From positions 17,717-81,716 of the forward strand of contig JBEKLU010000007.1 in NCBI GenBank assembly GCA_050010035.1: a DNA stretch of 64,000 bases. The letters are read 5' to 3'. The notes under the pieces are model-generated. The model was not told where the DNA came from. It ran no database searches and saw only the letters and a list, made by a program, of their open reading frames with translations. The stretch comes from Roseiarcus sp050010035 (GTDB taxonomy: Bacteria; Pseudomonadota; Alphaproteobacteria; Rhizobiales; Beijerinckiaceae). The position numbers and the translations under genes are program-made. Positions 62,281-64,000 of the stretch are shown piece after piece (within the stretch, counting starts at the first letter, position 1; each line of letters starts with the position of its first letter).

Positions 62281-63327
62281 ATGGAAAAGAGCGGGTCGGT
62301 CTCGATTTTCCAGCGCATCGAAAGCCTGCCGATCATCATCGTCTTCGCGCTGCTGCTCGTCCTGTTCATGTACACGGCGCCGACCGTGTTTCTGCAACCG
62401 TTCATCTATACGACGTTCCTGTCGACGCTGCCGCCGCTTGTTCTGCTCGCACTCGGCCTCACCTTCGTCATCGGGGCCGGCGAGATCGACCTGTGCTTCC
62501 CGGCCATCATCGCCTTTTCCGGCTTCGTCTTCGCGGTGCTGTTCAAGGAATACGACCTCGGCTGGATCTCGGTTGTCGCGGGGCTCGCCTCCGGAATCCT
62601 CGTCGGCTTCGTCAACGGCGTGCTTATCGCCAAGTTGGGCATTCCCTCCTTCATGGCGACGCTGGCCACGCAATTCTTCTGGGCGGGCATCGCCACGGTG
62701 CTGTCCGGCGGCAAGTCGTACGCCCTGCGCGAGGCCGAGCAGAGCCCGGTGTGGCAATGGATCGTCGGCCGGCCGTTCGCCGACAGTCAAACGGCGTGGC
62801 TGACGCAGTTGCCGCTGCAGGCCCTGTGGACGACCATCATCGTCCTCTTCCTGTGGCTCATCCTCACCCGCCATCGTTTCGGCGAGCACGTCCTGTTCAT
62901 CGGCGATTCCAACGAGGTTTCCCGCGTCGCCGGCATCGACGTCGATCGCGAGAAGATCAAGCTGTTCACGCTGATGGGGTTCCTCGCCGCCTGCGCCGCG
63001 ATCATGCTGACGCTGGAGAACAAGAATTACTTCGGCAATCAGGGACAGGGATACCTGCTCACCGCTATCGCCTCGGTGCTGATCGGCGGAACATCGATCT
63101 TCGGCGGGCGCGCCACCGTCATCGGCACGGTGTTCGGCTGCTTCATCATCGGCATGATCGAGGCGGGCCTGGTGGCGAGCGGCCTCACCGGCGCCTGGGT
63201 GCGCACGGTTCAGGGCCTGATCTTCCTGATCTCGATCATTTTCTATCTCTACGCCGACGAGCCGCAGCGCCGTCGCGCGTTCTTCGCGCGCTTCCAAGGT
63301 TTCGGCCGGGTGCGATCGGCTGAATGA
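62281..63327 (+). CDS. Sugar-type ABC transporter permease (RbsC/FrcC family)
   Basis: 348 residues with about ten hydrophobic segments. Typical parts are LLALGLTFVIGAGEIDLCFPAIIAFSG near the second segment, LVGFVNGVLIAKLGIPSFMATLATQ and ALVGGTSIFGG-like LIGGTSIFGGRATVIGT. The phrase RHRFGEHVLFIGDSNEVSRVAGIDVD matches the RbsC coupling loop. It forms the pore of the importer with the upstream ATPase and the binding protein. Confidence 0.9.
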   Translation: MEKSGSVSIFQRIESLPIIIVFALLLVLFMYTAPTVFLQPFIYTTFLSTLPPLVLLALGLTFVIGAGEIDLCFPAIIAFSGFVFAVLFKEYDLGWISVVAGLASGILVGFVNGVLIAKLGIPSFMATLATQFFWAGIATVLSGGKSYALREAEQSPVWQWIVGRPFADSQTAWLTQLPLQALWTTIIVLFLWLILTRHRFGEHVLFIGDSNEVSRVAGIDVDREKIKLFTLMGFLAACAAIMLTLENKNYFGNQGQGYLLTAIASVLIGGTSIFGGRATVIGTVFGCFIIGMIEAGLVASGLTGAWVRTVQGLIFLISIIFYLYADEPQRRRAFFARFQGFGRVRSAE

Positions 63328-63385
63328 ACGCCGCCTGCCGTTCGCCAACCGGCGCCGGCGCGGCAAGTACAGCGGGAGACGAGTC

Positions 63386-64000
63386 ATGAAACAGTTCAAG
63401 TTGCTATTCGCGGGCGTCGCGGCGGCGGGGCTGCTCGCCGGCGTCGGCGCCGCGCAGGCCGCCGATCCGATCGGCAAGGGCCTGACCATGTACATGCAGA
63501 TGGGCGGCAACGCCGGCGACGGCGCGACCCTCGCGCGCCAGACCGGGGCCGAGCAGGCCGCCGCGGCGCTCGGCGTTACGCTGAAGGAGCAGTTCTCGGC
63601 CTGGGCGCCCGAGACGATGATCAACCAGTTCAAGGAAGCGGTCGCCGCCAAGCCGGACTGCATCGAGATCATGGGCCATCCCGGCGCCGTCGCCTTCCAT
63701 GATCTGGTCAAAGCCGCAGTCGACCAGGGCATCGCCGTCACCGACGGCAATGCTCCATTGACCGATCTGCAGAAGGAATTCGGCACCAAGGGCTTCGGCT
63801 ACGCCGGCGTCGATCTTTGCGCCGGCGGCACGCTGACCGCCAACGCCATACTTGCGCAAGGCCCGAAGGCGGGCGACGAGGCGGTGGTCTGGGGCATCTT
63901 CAGCCAGGCCGAGCGAGGCGTATCTGAGAAGTGCCTCGCCGACACTCTGGAGAAGGCCGGCCTCAAAGTTGATCGGTTGGACATACCTCAGGAGGTCAAC
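63386..64000 (+). CDS. Sugar-type ABC transporter substrate-binding protein (3' end outside window)
   Basis: Starts at ATG 63386 with GGGAGACGAGTC upstream and runs off the window after 205 codons. The signal peptide is MKQFKLLFAGVAAAGLLAGV to about AQAA. The mature part has the periplasmic-binding-protein type I (Peripla_BP_4) pattern: NQFKEAVAAKPDCIEIMGHPGA, then AVDQGIAVTDGNAP and GFGYAGVDLCAGG. It completes an ATPase-permease-binding protein set in that order. The sugar cannot be told from sequence alone. Confidence 0.88.
   Translation, partial: MKQFKLLFAGVAAAGLLAGVGAAQAADPIGKGLTMYMQMGGNAGDGATLARQTGAEQAAAALGVTLKEQFSAWAPETMINQFKEAVAAKPDCIEIMGHPGAVAFHDLVKAAVDQGIAVTDGNAPLTDLQKEFGTKGFGYAGVDLCAGGTLTANAILAQGPKAGDEAVVWGIFSQAERGVSEKCLADTLEKAGLKVDRLDIPQEVN

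Noticed and set aside
1..64000. tRNA, rRNA, riboswitch and CRISPR arrays
   Set aside because: No cloverleaf, rRNA-like stretch, known riboswitch core or regularly spaced repeats were recognised by eye; a dedicated search could still find a small RNA.

Overview
The window is GC-rich, densely coded DNA from an alphaproteobacterium, most likely Hyphomicrobiales (Rhizobiales). This rests on a PleC/DivJ-type histidine kinase, CtrA-like TTAA-N7-TTAAC boxes, a bacterial transglutaminase-like (BTLCP) fragment, palindromic intergenic repeats and the gene families present. A Beijerinckiaceae/Methylocystaceae-like host is possible, but I cannot fix the genus. I see no rRNA, tRNA or CRISPR.

Left part (1-29.4 kb), mainly envelope and housekeeping: a partial glycosyltransferase; a transporter/acyltransferase/acyl-ACP synthetase fusion with altered acyltransferase motifs; a PAS histidine kinase; aminopeptidase N; glutamate racemase overlapped by a degenerate trypsin-like protein; an alpha-2-macroglobulin/PBP1C pair; a GGDEF-EAL protein; an unknown protein; an N-acyl amino acid synthase-like protein; and an RND efflux pair.

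Middle (28.4-39.4 kb), an apparent aromatic or shikimate-type catabolic island: AraC regulator, aldehyde dehydrogenase, LivGFHM-type ABC importer without a substrate-binding gene (a 33-codon signal-peptide-like remnant sits in its place), a second aldehyde dehydrogenase, shikimate dehydrogenase and a 3-dehydroshikimate dehydratase/VOC fusion. From 39.45 to 42.03 kb follows a patchwork with three copies of a ~230-bp inverted-repeat element (MITE-like), small ORFs, tandem CtrA-like boxes, a truncated cold-shock gene, and a 35-bp duplicate of the dehydratase gene's 3' end.

Right part: an exported methyltransferase-like protein, nitroreductase and flavin reductase, an HtrA-like protein lacking its catalytic triad, a glycosyltransferase, and a PAP2 phosphatase. 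Next comes the most interesting locus (47.8-54.3 kb): GNAT, then a 1400-residue TIR-STAND NTPase-WD40 protein, facing an exported, membrane-anchored caspase-like (clan CD) protease that is preceded on its own strand by a tiny secreted protein with three 11-residue repeats. This has the look of a signalling, cell-death or defence module, but its function is unproven.

After an ALDH7-type dehydrogenase, a HAD hydrolase, a second PAP2 protein and a small secreted protein lies a scar (59.8-61.3 kb): a truncated BTLCP gene joined to a truncated O-antigen ligase gene, then a small exported protein gene interrupted by a second, ~197-bp inverted-repeat element. The window ends in a sugar-type ABC importer (ATPase, permease, partial binding protein).
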